Part shown: positions 24,048 to 36,800 of the stretch, piece after piece
How positions within the stretch are numbered: the first letter of the stretch is position 1
How the letters are laid out: every line of letters starts with the position of its first letter
Source of the DNA: Phaeosaccion multiseriatum
Taxonomy: Eukaryota > Ochrophyta, other classes
Length of the DNA stretch: 64,000 bases
Assembly (NCBI GenBank): GCA_965112735.1
Contig: OZ218962.1
Span: 1,860,001-1,924,000 of the forward strand
Reading direction: 5' to 3'
Program-made: the position numbers and the translations under genes
The notes under the pieces: generated by a model
Seen by the model: the letters and a program-made list of their open reading frames with translations, nothing else
Databases searched by the model: none
Told to the model about the DNA's origin: nothing

Positions 24048-27000
24048 TGCATTCCGCTCTGCCCCCCCTCCCCCCCCCCACCCCCCCATCCACTATCATC
24101 TCTTTGACGAGTAGAGCCTAACGGTGGAACAGACGCTGCAGGGGTGTGCAGCCCTCACGGAGGACAGGCTCAGGGGCCTTCTTGGGATAGGGATGGCAGT
24201 CGATGGAGGCTCGCTGGGCACCCGGGTGGGGGGGCTGGACCAGATCACCAGCGCGACCCTCGCACTTGACTCCAGACAGGTAGGCATGGGCAAGCATATG
24301 GGTAGGCGTATGGGCGGGTATATGGGCAGGCGGGCATGTGCGCAGGCAGGGGCTGCAGCTCCTTCCGTCGTTTTCATCTTTTGCCATTTATTGCCATCTA
24401 TTGCCTTGGCTCCATTGCTGCTCGTGCTCTCTCTGTGTGATGGCCATTCAGCTGCTCACCCCGCCTTGCTGCCCGTGTGCCTACTGCCCATACACCTGCC
24501 AATCTTTTTATCTTATCTTCCTACCTACCTACCCACCTACCTACCCACCTACCTACTACCTACCTATCTACCTACCTACCTGAATGACTGGATGGCTCTG
24601 CTCTTCCCGTATGCCTGCCCATACGCCTGCCCATGTACCTCCAGCTGGATGTGTCTGGTCTGGGTCACATGTTGCCCAACATACACACGCTGGTGCTCGA
24701 CGGGAGCTTTCTAGAGGGAGGCATCAGGTATGCCCACGCACACTCACACACTCGCTCACTCACTCACTCACTCACTCACTCACTCACTCACTCACTCACT
24801 CACTCACTCACTCACTCACTCACTCACTCACTCACTCACTCACTCACTCACTCACTCACTCAATCACAGTACTCGTGGTTAGACCTTGTTTCACCCCTCA
24901 CTCCCTCCCCTCCCTCCCCTCCATCCCCTCCATCCCCTCCCTCCCCTCCCTCTCCCTTCCTCCCCTCCATACCTACAGAGATCTGGGCATCCGCCTGGGT
25001 GGGCTGCACACGCTGTCTCTGGCCCGCTCCCACCTCTCTGACCTCGGAGGAGCGGCTGCACTGGACCACCTCAGGGAGCTCAGGCTCCCCTACAACGCAA
25101 TCACTGACGTCACCGCCCTAGCCTGTCACGAGTACCTTCAGGTACATAGGGGCGGGGGATGGCAGTGGATGGCGAAGAAAGAGAGGAGAGGGGATGGCAG
25201 TGGATGGGGTTGAGGATGGGGTTGAGGATGAGGGTGGGGGGGGGGGTGGCAGTGGAGGGGGTCAAAGGAGGCGGTGGGAAGGGGCCTGACAAGCGAGGGC
25301 CAAGGGCAAAGGGCACTTTCACAGTATCACCAGCTGTTGCAGCTCAGATGCATTTTATGCCCCATCCACTACCATCCCTCGGCTCCCTTTAGTCTCATAG
25401 CAGACTCACAGTGCCACTGTCATCTCCATCCTCTTGCTCCCCATATGCCTCTTTCCAATCTCCCCATACGCCTCCATCCAAGGTGCTGGACTTGCTGGGC
25501 AATCGCATCGCGGATCTTACCGCCTTGGAGATGCTGGGCACTTGTCCTCTTCTCTATAGGTAAGGCAATTGGTGATACGGAGGGAGGGAGGGGAGGAGGC
25601 CGGAGTGGGGGAGTAAGGGAGGGGAGCCCTCTCTTTCTCTCTCTCTCTCTCTCTCTTCTCGCTCCTCGCTCCCTCGTCTCTCTCTACCTCTCTCCTTTCT
25701 CTCTCTCTGACTCTACTCTCCATGCCCCTCTCCTCGCCCCTCTCCCCACCCCTCTCTCATGCCCCTTTCCTCGCCCCTCTCCCCACCCCTCTCCTCACCA
25801 CTACCCCCCCCCCCCCTCTCTCTCTCTTCCTCCCCTTCCTCTCTTTCCCATCCCCTCCCCTCCCCTCTCTCATGCCTCTCTCCTTCCCCTCCTCTCTCTC
25901 TCTCTCTCTCTGTAGCCTGGACATTCGCGGCAACCCCCTCGCAGCCGCTTTGGATGTGCTCTCAGAGGAGCAGTCGAGAGACCTTGTCGCGCTCCATGTG
26001 CCGCAGCTCAAGGCCTTCAACGGAGGGGGTGAGCAGTTGGTGATACAGCAGCAGAGGCGCAGGAGGGGGCAGCAGGTGGTGGTACAGCAGCAGCAGCAGC
26101 AGCAACAGGGGCAGGAGGACGAGCAGGGGAGGAGTGGGCGTGACGAAGCCGTGCAGAAGCTCAACCGCGTGCTGCGCTTGCTTCGAGAGAGAGACGAAGG
26201 AGGATGCAGCAGTAGTCGTAGCAGTACTTGTAGTAGTAGAGATGCAACAGCAGGAGCAGCAGCAGCAGCAGCAGTTGCCCCTTCTTCCTCTTCTTCATCT
26301 CCTTCTTCCTCTTGTGCAACACCCCATCGCGGCGACACACAGCAGTTGGTGATACGGGAGGGGGGGGGCGCTGTCCATCCCCTACCGCCTGTGATGATGG
26401 GCGAGTGGGACTCCGAGCTGACCTTGAATGGGTCCGAGCTGTTTATAGGGGGCCCAAGCTCGGCCATTCGCAAGAGGAAGCAGGAGGCGAAAGCGGGCGC
26501 GGGAGGGAGGGAGGGATGCGGGGGGGGGGGGGGGGGGGGGGGGGACAGGGGGGGTGCTCGATACGCTGGACATGGCGGCAAGCTTCGAGGAGGCGGCGAT
26601 GAGGGGACGGGGAGACGACAAGTAAGAGGGAAGGAGGGAGGGGAGGGAGGGAGGGAGGGAGGGAGGGAGGGAGGGAGGGAGGGAGGGAGGGAGGGAGGGA
26701 GGGAGGGAGGGAGGGAGGGAGGGAGGGAGGGAGGGAGGGAGGGAGGGAGGGAGGGAGGGAGGGAGGGAGGGAGGGAGGGAGGGAGGGAGGGAGGGAGGGA
26801 GGGAGGGAGGGAGGGAGGGAGGGAGGGAGGGAGGGAGGGAGGGAGGGAGGGAGGGAGGGACGGAGGGAGGGAGGGACGGAGGGAGGGAGGGAGAGCGGGA
26901 GCTGCTGGCTTCTGTCTGTCCTTTTGATTGTATCCTGTCACCTCTCCATGAATTTCACACCCTGATCTCTCTGTCTATGTATCCACTGCCATCCATCCAT

Positions 27001-29387
27001 CCATCCATCCATTGCTCTCGCCCGCAGAGTGCTGGAGGAGTGGCGGCAGGAGCTGCAGGGTGAGGTGCACAGCACAGGGGCCATCGCCCATATGCCTGGT
27101 GATGGCACAGCCGCTCATATGCCCAGTGATGGTTCAGGGGCTACGGCCTATATGCCTGGAGATGGCCAGGATCAGAGTATCCAGGACACGACCTCCTCCT
27201 ACCTTCTCTCTCCCAAGCACCGCTGCAGCAGACAACTTGAGAGGCAGCCGCACGACCAAGTCGAGCAGTTGGTGGTACAGCAGGTCGACAGAGACAGAGA
27301 CAGAGGCAGAGGCAGAGGTAGCCAGACCCCTCTGCAAGAAAGAAAGGGCAGCTTGACACTGCCGCAGCAGGTCCCTCTCTCGCCTCTAAGGCTGAGGAAG
27401 CAGCAGGGAGGAGCCGGGGGTAGCCCAGAGCCAGAGCAAGTGCGGCGCACGGATGATGGTCTGGATGGTGATGATGCTGTCCAGGTTGCTGTGGAAGGGG
27501 GCGAGAGCGCCATTGCAGTCAGTACAAACAGTGCGGTTAGTAAGAAGGTTAGCAGCAGCAGCAGCAGCAGCGGGAAGATGGATAGTGGTGGGGTACGGGG
27601 TTGGGGTGGGGAGGATGGAATTAGCAGAGTCGACTTTGACGAAGCTGCTTTCCGGCGAAGGGCCAATGACTTACGGAGACGGCAGGGGAGGGGAAGGGGG
27701 TGGGAGAGCGACTCCTCATCCAGCGGCGACGACACAGATGGCGGTGCTGGTGGTTCGTCAGAGGGAGAAGGCGGAGAGGGCAGCAGCACAGGAGCTGAAA
27801 CTCAAACTCAAACTGAAACGGGAACATCACGGGGGGGCGGGCGGAGGAGGACACGGAGGGGAGAAGGAGGAGGAGTAGCAGTAGCAGCAGTAGCAGTTTG
27901 TGGTATGCCAGGAGGAGCAGGAGGAGGAGAAGGAGGGAGCTTGCGGGTACGAAATCGAAACTGGCAGAACTACTGCTCGCTTGTGGCGCCGAGCACTCTC
28001 ATAGATGTCTCTAAGGGCGTGGCTGTGGAGGACCAACACGAGAACGATACGGACGATAAGGACGAAGAAGACGAAGACGACGATGACGACGAGAGCATCT
28101 GTGGGTACGGCTGGTTCCGCGGGAAGGGAAGGCAGCGGATGGGAAGCGAGCGGCTGGGGGGATTGAGTGGGATGGGTCTGAGTGGCGCCAAAGGGGCAGC
28201 AGTTGGTGATACAGTGACTGCGGACGAGAAAGGGGCCGACGAAGCGAGGCACAAGAGAGGCGTCCACCACGACGACGACGTAGAGGAGGAGGAAGAAGAG
28301 GAGAAGGAGGAGGAGGAGGAGGAGGAGGAGGAGGAGGAGGAGGAGGAGGAGGAGGGGGAGGAAGAGGTCGGCACTCGAGCACAGATGAAGGAAAGAGCAC
28401 TCGCTCTGGCGGCCCAAGCCAGCGGCAGTGGTGGTACAAGTCGGCGCCATCTGTCAGTCTCGAGCTCTTCGACATTGCACTCGGCCGTCTCGGTGTCCTC
28501 GACATATTCTTTGCTGCCTGTACCTCCTCAGTCGATGGCGGGGGGAAATCAGCGGACGATGGCGGGAGAGGCGATTCGAGCACGTGTGTCGCTGAGAGAC
28601 ATGGAGACCCAGCATGTGCAGCAGTTGGTGATACAGCAGCAGCAACAGCAGCAGCAGCAGCGGCGGCGGCGGCACAGCAGAGAGGGCAACAACAAAGAGG
28701 GCAGCAGCACCAGCAGCACCAGCAGCACCAGCAGCATCAGCAGCATCAGCACCAGCAGGAGGGTAGGGAGGAGGAGGAGGGCCGGCGAGGAGGAAGGAGA
28801 GGAGGGCGATGTAGCATGTGGCGAGGAAGATGGCTTGAGAAACAGCAGAGGCAGCGCGAAAGGGTGCGGCGGGCAGAACTTCGTGCCAGAGCAGCAGCAG
28901 TTGGTGATACAGCAGCATGGCGTAGGTCAGGGGCGGCGTCGCCTCACCGCGTCCGCCTCTGCGGGGCGAGCCCTTGGCTTCGACTTGGACACGTCATTGG
29001 CTGCCATCGGGGAGTGGTCTGAATCAGGAGGAGGAGGAGGAGGAGGAGGAGGAGGAGGAGGAGGAGGAGGAGGAGGAGGAGGAGGAGGGGGAGGAGGACG
29101 AAGTGGGAGGAGCAGCAGTAGGCTCGGGGATGATGACGGGCCAAGCCTTGGAAGCTTCGACAGCAGCTCCTCTTCGAAGCATCGCCAGAAGCAGCAGCAG
29201 CAGCAGCAGCGGCCGTGGTCGAGGGAATCGGGCAGTAGCAGCAGGTGCAGCAGCAGAGGCACCAGTGCTGATAGCGGTAGAAGCAGCAGTAGCCGGAGGG
29301 GTAGGAGGCGCAGGGGCACAAGTAGTCTCGTGGTTGACATTGACTCTATCCAGAGCATGAGTTCCGAGGAAGAGGATGGTGAAGACA

Positions 29388-29427
<40 letters not shown>

Positions 29428-30349
29428 GGAGGAGGAGGAGGAGGAGGAGGAGGAGGAAGTGAAGTTTACTCACAAAGAAGACCTTTTGGCAGCGGCGGCG
29501 CTGGCGAGTCGAGTGTTGGGCTGTCACCGAGTCGGGATGGGTGGAGGAGAAGGGCCCCGGGGGGGATGCGGAGGGGGAGACGGAGCAGCACCCAGCGTCG
29601 CCGCTTCTGCTCTTGCCCTCTACCCCTCTGCCTCTAGCGGTGACACGAGGAAGGAGGAGAAGAAGCAGGAGAGAAAGGAGAAGAGGAAGAAGGACAAGGG
29701 AACCGATGCGGACTGCTCTCTGCAGATGGCGACTACGGAGGTGGAGGTGGAGGTCGATAGTCTCGATAGGGGTGAGCCTGCACTGGCAGCAGCAGTGGCG
29801 GCAGCAGGGCAAGTGGCAGTGGGAGGGAGGGCAGAAGCAGCCCCTCATGGACCCTCACGAGTCCCCAGCGCAAGCGTCACTGCGGCGCCTCACAGGGCTC
29901 ATGCTGTATCACCAACAGCTTCACCAAGTGCTGTAGTATCTCCAACTGCCGCGGATCCCTCCACTAGTGACCACGCAGCCACGGGTGCACCAGAATGCGG
30001 TAGATTCGCTCCACCACCTGGAGAGGTTGGTGCACCATCATCATCAGCAGCGTCGTCGTCGTCGTCATCCTCCTCGTCGTCAGCCTCTGCCTCTCTCTCC
30101 TCTTCTCTATCCTCTCTATTGGGCGTGGGCATGGCAGACAGTGAGCTCGTTCGCCTGTTGGTGATACAGCCCAAGCATGTGCCCCAGCTGAGGACTCGCG
30201 AGGGCTTCCGCCGCTTCTTCACCGGAATGCCTCGGCAGCGAATGGAGCGGCTGCTGCGCCAGGCCTATAGCGAGGCTGGCATGGAGGAGGAGAGGGCGGA
30301 CAAGAAGGTTGGCAAGAGGATCGCGCTGCTGGCTGAGGTGCTGGCGTGA
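22820..30349 (+). CDS. LRRC56: LRRC56/ODA8-like leucine-rich repeat protein with a very long low-complexity tail
   Basis: Exons: 22820-23788, 24115-24279, 24645-24727, 24979-25141, 25483-25559, 25916-26621, 27028-30349 (about 1,830 codons). The LRR core resembles LRRC56, the factor needed for outer dynein arm transport into flagella: LPNIHTLVLDGS, DLGIRLGGLHTLSLA, LRELRLPYNAITDVTAL, VLDLLGNRIADL, LDIRGNPL. The 320-residue N-terminus and the 1,100-residue last exon are Ser/Gln/Glu/Gly-rich and hold many in-frame copies of the dispersed motif. The last 70 residues (GFRRFFTGMPRQRMERLL) look like a real folded end. A 25-G run at 26520-26544 puts exon 6 out of phase with exon 7; one G fewer would fix it. 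The start is uncertain, with a later ATG near 22932. Core similarity is good; the tail could be partly mis-modelled. Confidence 0.78.
24750..24862 (+). repeat. (ACTC)n array in an LRRC56-like intron
   Basis: Nearly perfect ACTC run of about 110 bases. Confidence 0.96.
26520..26544 (+). repeat. 25-base G homopolymer inside LRRC56-like exon 6
   Basis: Uninterrupted G run in coding DNA; it marks a reading-frame break (see findings). Confidence 0.9.
26630..26897 (+). repeat. (GGGA)n array, about 265 bp
   Basis: Longest perfect microsatellite in the window, starting just after the donor at 26622. Confidence 0.97.
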
Positions 30350-30449
30350 GGAGGAGGAGGAAGGCGTGGGTGGGTGGGTGTATGTGATTTTCTAGTTAAA
30401 AAACATTAAAATTATAAGTAAGTACTTCTCCCTTTCTATTCTTTTCTTC

Positions 30450-30464
30450 CTCCTCCTCCTCCTC

Positions 30465-30526
<62 letters not shown>

Positions 30527-30560
30527 GCCACTACTAATACTGCTCCTCCTCCTCCTCCTC
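30450..30560 (+). repeat. (CTA)n with (TCC)n in the LRRC56/PPR convergent spacer
   Basis: CTA trimers flanked by TCC trimers between two convergent stop codons (30349 and 30576). Confidence 0.95.
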
Positions 30561-30575
30561 CACAAGCGGTCCCAA

Positions 30576-33254
30576 TCAGTCAGACTCGAAGGACGGAAAC
30601 CCAGCGTGCACAGTCCTCAGCCTCAGCCTGCCCCCTGCCCTGCCCCCCACTTCCTCCATCCCAATGCCCAGCTGTCGCAGCAACACCTTGACTACCTCAT
30701 TCAGCACCAGCTCGTGCTTCGAAGGTCCGGCTGCCCCTCTTGCTGCTCGTGCTGCCGTATCACCAACAGGGTTGGTGGCAATGGTAAAGTCCGGATACAC
30801 CTTCTCCTCCAACAGGGCATGGCGTACAACCACCTTTGCAAGGTCTGCGCTGCAGCGGTGTACGTCAAGCACAGCGGTAGCCTTCCCTCCCCCGCCCCCC
30901 TCCCGTCCCTCCGTCCATCCGCTGCCATCCTCCTCCTCCTCCTCTTCTCTCCACTCCTCTTCTCTCCACTCCTCCTCCTCCTCCTCCTCCTCCTCCTCCT
31001 TCCACAGAGACGGCATCTCCCCCTGTGCTCTCGCCTCCGCATAGAGCTGCACCGCCCCACGAAGGTCATCTGCCCCGCATAAACAGTCAATAGCAGCGGC
31101 GTATGCCATAACATCGAGTCTCACTCCCGCCATCTTCATGCGTCGCAGTAGCTTCAGCCCACTTTCGCACGGACCCAGCTTCGCCTCTTCTCGTTTCCGC
31201 TGCATGGCTCTTGGTCGCGTAGACCATTGCTGCTGCCGTAATACCAACTGCTTCTCTTGCTGGTACGCCAAGCCACACGCCGCCATGGCAGCGTTATAGT
31301 TGACAGCACTCGGCGGCATACCTCCTCCCTCCATCATTCGCAGCAGCGCGGTGGCCTCGCGAAAGGCCCCCGTCTGCGCGCACGCGAATATGCACGACGA
31401 GTACGTCATTCGATCAGGAGCAGTTGGTGATACAGATGCTGCATCCGGCCCCTTGACGTCATCCCCACCACCTTCATGCTGTATCACCAACTGCTGCCCT
31501 GTACCGCGCATCTCCTCCAGCAGAGCGAGGGCGGTGTCGCTGTCTTTTGCTGTTGCACACGCATCAATTAGAGTACCGTACACAGCTCGGTCCGGCTTTA
31601 GTTTATTCTGTTGTCGAGGGGAGAAGCGACGAGGGTTAGGGTCAGGGTCAGGGTCAGGGTCAGGGAGGGTCAGGTTAGGGTGGAAGGGGCAGGTTCAGGG
31701 GAAGGGTCAAGGTCAAGGTCAAGGTCAGGGTCACGGTCAGGGTCAGGGTAAGGTTAGGGTGGAAGGGGCAGGTTCAGGGGAAGGGTCAAGGTCAAGGTCA
31801 AGGTCAGGGTCACGGTCAAGGTCAGGGTCAGGGTCAGGGAGGGTCAGGTTAGGGTGGAAGGGGCAGGTTCAGGGGAAGGGTCAAGGTCAAGGTCAAGGTC
31901 AGGGTCACGGTCAGGGTCAGGGTCAGGGTCAGGGAGGGTCAGGTTAGGGTGGAAGGGGCAGGTTCAGGGGAAGGGTCAAGGTCAAGGTCAAGGTCAGGGT
32001 CACGGTCAAGGTCAAGGTCAGGGTCACGGTCAAGGTCAAGGTCAGGGTCACGGTCAGGGTCACGGTCAGGGTCAGGGTAAGGTTAGGGTGGAAGGGGCAG
32101 GTTCAGGGGAAGGGTCAAGGTCAAGGTCAAGGTCAGGGTCACGGTCAGGGTCAGGGTCAGGGTAAGGTTAGGGTGGAAGGGGCAGGTTCAGGGTCAGGGT
32201 CAAGGTCAAGGTCAAGGTCAGGGTCAGGGTCAGGGTCAACGTCAAAGTCAACGTCAGGGTCACGGTCAGGGTCAGGGTCAGGGTCTGGTATGTAGGCATG
32301 GACAGGCGGTTCGTCACACTCCTCATCCTTCTCTTCAGCCCCTTGGACTGGAGCCCCCCTGCTTCCTCCCTCCCTCCCTCGCTCCCCATCCACTGCCATC
32401 CCCCCTTCCCTTCTCTCACCTGCTTGAGCTTCTGCAGCAGTGCGAGTGCCTCACTGAGTCTGCCCTCTCTACCCAGGATGGCCATGCAAGTGGCGTAGTT
32501 GTTGAGAGAGGGCGTGAGGCCATGTAGGTGCAGGTGGTCCAGAATGTTTAGTGTGTCCTGCCAGCATACACGTAAGTCAGTGGGGTGGGGTGGGGTGGAT
32601 GGATGGCAGTGGGTGGGCGGTGCGTGTTGGTGATACAGTACACCATCATTTGTATCATTTGTATGCCGTATAGTGCCATATATACGATCACGCCATGCGT
32701 CAATGTAATGCACCCATCCACTTGTAATGCCCGCACGCGTAGCCATACGGTAAAACTCGGAATGAAACCCACACCCACATGCGTTACCCTGCTCCGTTAA
32801 TCCAGACATACCAAACCATGTAACACCAAGCGTTAACGCACGTACCTCAAATCGCCCCATCTTGTAGCTCTCCTGCAGCACGGCGTGTAGGGTGGGAGGA
32901 TAAGGCACCACTCCCCACCCCTGCATCCTCTTGAGCAGGGCAAGCCCGTCGTCCAGCCGCCCATGCCGAATGCACTCAGCAATCACCGCCCCGCAGCAAA
33001 AAGGCGACGGCTTGAAAGAAGAAGAGGGGCCCCCTCCACCTTCCCTCCGGCCTCCACCTCCACCCGCACTTGCCCTTCCACTGCCATCCCCCCCACCCTC
33101 GTCCACTGCCATCTCCTCCATGTCCTTCAGTAACCGTAGGGCCTCGTCCAGTCGCCCCCCCCTTGCGCAAGCGGTAACAACTGCACTGTAGCAAGGTGCA
33201 TCGGGTTGGAGCCCAAGAGAGGAAGCCTCGTCGAACAGTCTACGGTACGCACGG

Positions 33255-33324
<70 letters not shown>

Positions 33325-34265
33325 GATTGTTGTAGTTAATTGTTTTGTGTACAAGGAAGAGAGTTTTTGGTGTGTTTTGTTTGTTTGCCCCCGAACGAAA
33401 GAGGAGGCGAAGAGAAGAGAAGAGAACAGAGAGCCAAAGCCAAGAAGGAAAAGAAGAAGAAGGGAGGGGAGATGGATAGGATGGGAACGGAAGACATGGG
33501 GCACGATTGACGAAGGACAAGGCACACGGGGGGGGTGGGGGAGGCGATGAGGAAGAGGTTTAAGGTCAAAGAAGGCAGGAGTGTCGGAGGGGGGAGGTAG
33601 GAGGGGTGCAGACAAGCGGGGGGGTGGACCGAAGGGTTCGGGCAAACAGATCTAATCAAGCTCCTCCCTCCCAGCGCTTCCGTCCGGGAGGGGGGAGGAA
33701 GACGGGACTTTCTTTCCCCTCCCATCTCCTCTCCTCTTCTCGCTCCGCCCTCCTCTTCCATAGCCTCTGCGTATTTTGACATGCTCTGCCATTGTAATTT
33801 CATAACATTACGTACTCAGTAGTACTACGAAGTATGAGTGTGCACTCACGCACCTGATGGCGTCCTCAGTGCGATCGGCAGTGGCGCAAGCATTAATTGC
33901 CGTGGTGTAGCTGAACAGCAGGCTCTGTTGCTGCTTGTTCCCTCGGCCCTTCTGCTGCTGCTGCTGCTCCTGCTCCTGCTGCTGATGCTGTTGTACGGCC
34001 TCCTCAAGGATAGATAGGGCACGGTCCACTTGACCTGTGGGTGGGGGGAGGAGCAAGGCGAGGGGGAGGGAGGGACGTAGGGATGAGTGAGGGAGGACAC
34101 ACACCACACACACACTAACACACAGACACATACACACACATGTACACACACATACACACACTAACACACAGACACATACACACACATATACACACACACA
34201 TACACACATACACACACAAACACACGCACACACACACACACACACACACACGGACGCACACACAT

Positions 34266-34324
<59 letters not shown>

Positions 34325-34678
34325 TACACCTTCTCCCACTCACCGCTCTTGCCGCTCGCATCGACTGCGCAGCGAAACGTGTAGGAGGAAGGAGTGAGTC
34401 CCGCGGCCTTTGCTTCGTCGAAAAGAGTAAGCGCCCCCTCGGGATTCTTCCCCCTTGTACACGCGGCCATGGCCGAGGTATAGCTAATAATGTCAGGACG
34501 TACCCCGGCTTCAACCCCCTCCCCACCCCCCTGGGGCTCTGCTGCCTGACGCTGCGTCGTAGAAGCTCGCATCTCCTGAAGCAAGCGCAGTGCCAAGCGG
34601 TAGTCTCCATTCTTTGCAGCGGCGTCTATCACGGCATTGTAGGACACCACATTAGGAGCGGGCGTGCGCCTCCTCTGG

Positions 34679-34732
<54 letters not shown>

Positions 34733-36205
34733 GTGGTGTTGCTGCTGTTGTGCTTCATTTCGGTGAGCAGAGCGAGGGCCGCGTCGCAGTCTCTCGCACG
34801 CGCCATTGCGGTCATGGTGCTGTTGTAGGTCGCGAGCTGTGGACGGGTGAAGAAGTGGAGAGGCGGAGGGGTGTAGAAGTGGAGAGAGCGGAGGGGTGAA
34901 GAAGTGGAGAGAGCGGAGGGGTGTAGAAGTGGAGAGAGCGGAGGGGTGAAGAGGCTGGAGAGCTCGTCCGTTACGAAGAGATCAAATGGAAGAGGCAAGC
35001 TACTCGAGTGCGTGTGTAGGGGGGGGTGGGTGAGGTGGGGAGGCTGAAGTCAAAGTATCAGCCCAGTCCAGCAATACAAGGTGGCTCACATAGGGATGGA
35101 ACCCTTAACCCTTAACCCCCCCGAGTCCCGCTACTACTACCGCACACGCACATCAACACAAAACACACATACACACAACATATGTTTTTTCCCCTCTCCT
35201 TTCTTCCCGCCTTCCTTCCTTCCTTCCTCCCCCCCTTCCTTCCTTCCTTCCTACCTGCGCTCCGTCGGGAGTCCTCTCCATCGCCCTCAGCAGCGCCAGA
35301 GCATGTTGGGGCAGCGGCTGCTTGGCTTTGCCGCACAGTGAAATGGCCTCGTTAAAGGCCCTCGAGGACAGAACGTAGCTGCTGTTGCTATTGCTGCTGC
35401 TGCTGCCTCGCAGTCTCTCCTCCTCCAGCTGAAGCATCTGCTCCACCAGCGACACCACCAGGCCGCCCTGTCCGGACCTTGCCATCTCTCGCGCCACCGC
35501 TTCATACACGCTCGGCCCGGCCGGTGGAGGCAGCCCCGACGATGCCGCCCCCCCCCCCTCCCTCATGAGGCCGAGCACTTGTCGCTGCCCCAGCAGCTTC
35601 ACCGCCGTTTCCTGTCCCTCCCGAACCCGGCTGCAGGCCAGAATGACCCGATCGTGCAGCTTGGCGGGAACCTGCTGCCCCTCGTGCCCTGCCCGGCGCA
35701 CAAACTCGTCCAGCAGGGCCAACATCCCCCGCCACCGGCCACAGACCCCCAAGGCTGCGATGGCGGCCTCGTACACGGCATAGCTCAGTACAGGGGGTGC
35801 TGTTTCTCTTGCTGGTGCTGTTGCTGAATTGCAAGAGCCGGGGTCGGCTTGCCACTGCTGCTGCTGCTGCTGCCGCGCCTTGTCTTTTGCCTTGCGCAAG
35901 AGAGGGGCAATGTCTTTCCAGCGACGCTCTCGGCCGAGTCTTTCCAGCTCTGACACCAAGCGCTCCTCCTCCTCGCCGCCGTGGTGCCTCTGCACCCGCT
36001 GCCGGCCTCCTTCTTCCCCTGCGGCAGCACTACTCGCAGGCAGGGGGTGCTGCTGCCCCACCTCCCCCCCAAACCATCTTGTCCTCCCACCAACGTCTCT
36101 CCTGGGCGCGCCTTCTGCAGCTCCGGCTGAGGAGGAGGCGGAGGCCCTGCAGGAACACTTCCCTCGCCCAGGCAAGAGACGCCCCACCAGCCGTCGAGCA
36201 AGCAT
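30576..36205 (-). CDS. Pentatricopeptide repeat protein with C-terminal SMR-like domain
   Basis: Exons on the minus strand: 35255-36205, 34344-34836, 33854-34034, 32846-33239, 32420-32557, 30576-31607, all in phase, giving about 1,062 residues. Degenerate PPR helices recur, for example VVSYNAVIDAAAKNGDYRLA, IISYTSAMAACTRGKN, CYSAVVTACARGGRLDEA, AVYGTLIDACATAKDSDTA and AVNYNAAMAACG. The end (AVLDVHRCSADLAKVVVRHA, then a final helix) resembles an SMR domain, so organelle RNA binding or cleavage is likely by family. The N-terminus (MLARRLVGRLLPGRGKC) is basic and could be a mitochondrial presequence. Between repeats lie poly-Ser, poly-Gln and poly-Glu inserts from CAG/CTG and GAG runs, plus four copies of the dispersed motif in the last exon. 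The RNA target cannot be read from sequence. Confidence 0.9.
31637..32285 (+). repeat. Telomere-like GGTCAG/GGTTAG hexamer array in a PPR intron
   Basis: GGGTCA, GGTCAA and GGTCAC hexamers are organised in about six higher-order units. Each unit contains GGTTAGGGTGGAAGGGGCAG (near 31674, 31751, 31847, 31941, 32081, 32166). Confidence 0.95.
33258..33325 (+). repeat. (GTT)n array at a PPR intron end
   Basis: On the coding strand it is (AAC)n just upstream of the acceptor at 33240. Confidence 0.95.
34090..34330 (+). repeat. (CA)n array in a PPR intron
   Basis: CA dinucleotides with TA and CG interruptions. Confidence 0.95.
34846..34956 (+). repeat. 27-bp minisatellite at a PPR acceptor
   Basis: About four copies of a unit with AGAAGTGGAGAGAGCGGAGG; (T/A)GTG variants alternate. 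Confidence 0.9.
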
Positions 36206-36502
36206 TGTAGAGCTAGAGAAGGGAGGCCTTTTTATCCTTTATCCGGGGCCTTTGCCCGAGAATCAATCCCCCCCCACGGATCAAGGATCGCAGAATTTTT
36301 GAAACTGAAACTGAAATGTGTGGGGGTGTGTGAGACGCCTCTGGCATCACAAATGACAAACCTCCGCCACTCCTCCTCCTTCGTCCTCTTCAATCAAAAT
36401 CCCATTACACAACCAACCCATCAACCGCTTTACAGCCCCTCTCCTCTCCCCCCGGCCAGCTCCAGCCAGCTCGATTCTCTTCTCTTCCCAGGACAAATGG
36501 AC

Positions 36503-36569
<67 letters not shown>

Positions 36570-36761
36570 GAGAGAGAGAGATGTTTTCCTGTCTTTGTTC
36601 ATCCTTCTTGGTCCATTTTTGGCCTGGTCCTGCCCCTCCGTCCCCTGCTGCCCCCGCCCCCTGTGCCGAACCGAATGGTCACATCGACTCAGTGGCGAGG
36701 GGGCAAAAAATATAGACAGGTCTTCGGGTACACAGACAGACAGACAGACAGAAGGACAGAC

Positions 36762-36800
<39 letters not shown>

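Noticed and set aside
31637-32285. Chromosome end
   Set aside because: Unique coding exons of the same PPR gene lie on both sides, so the array is intronic.
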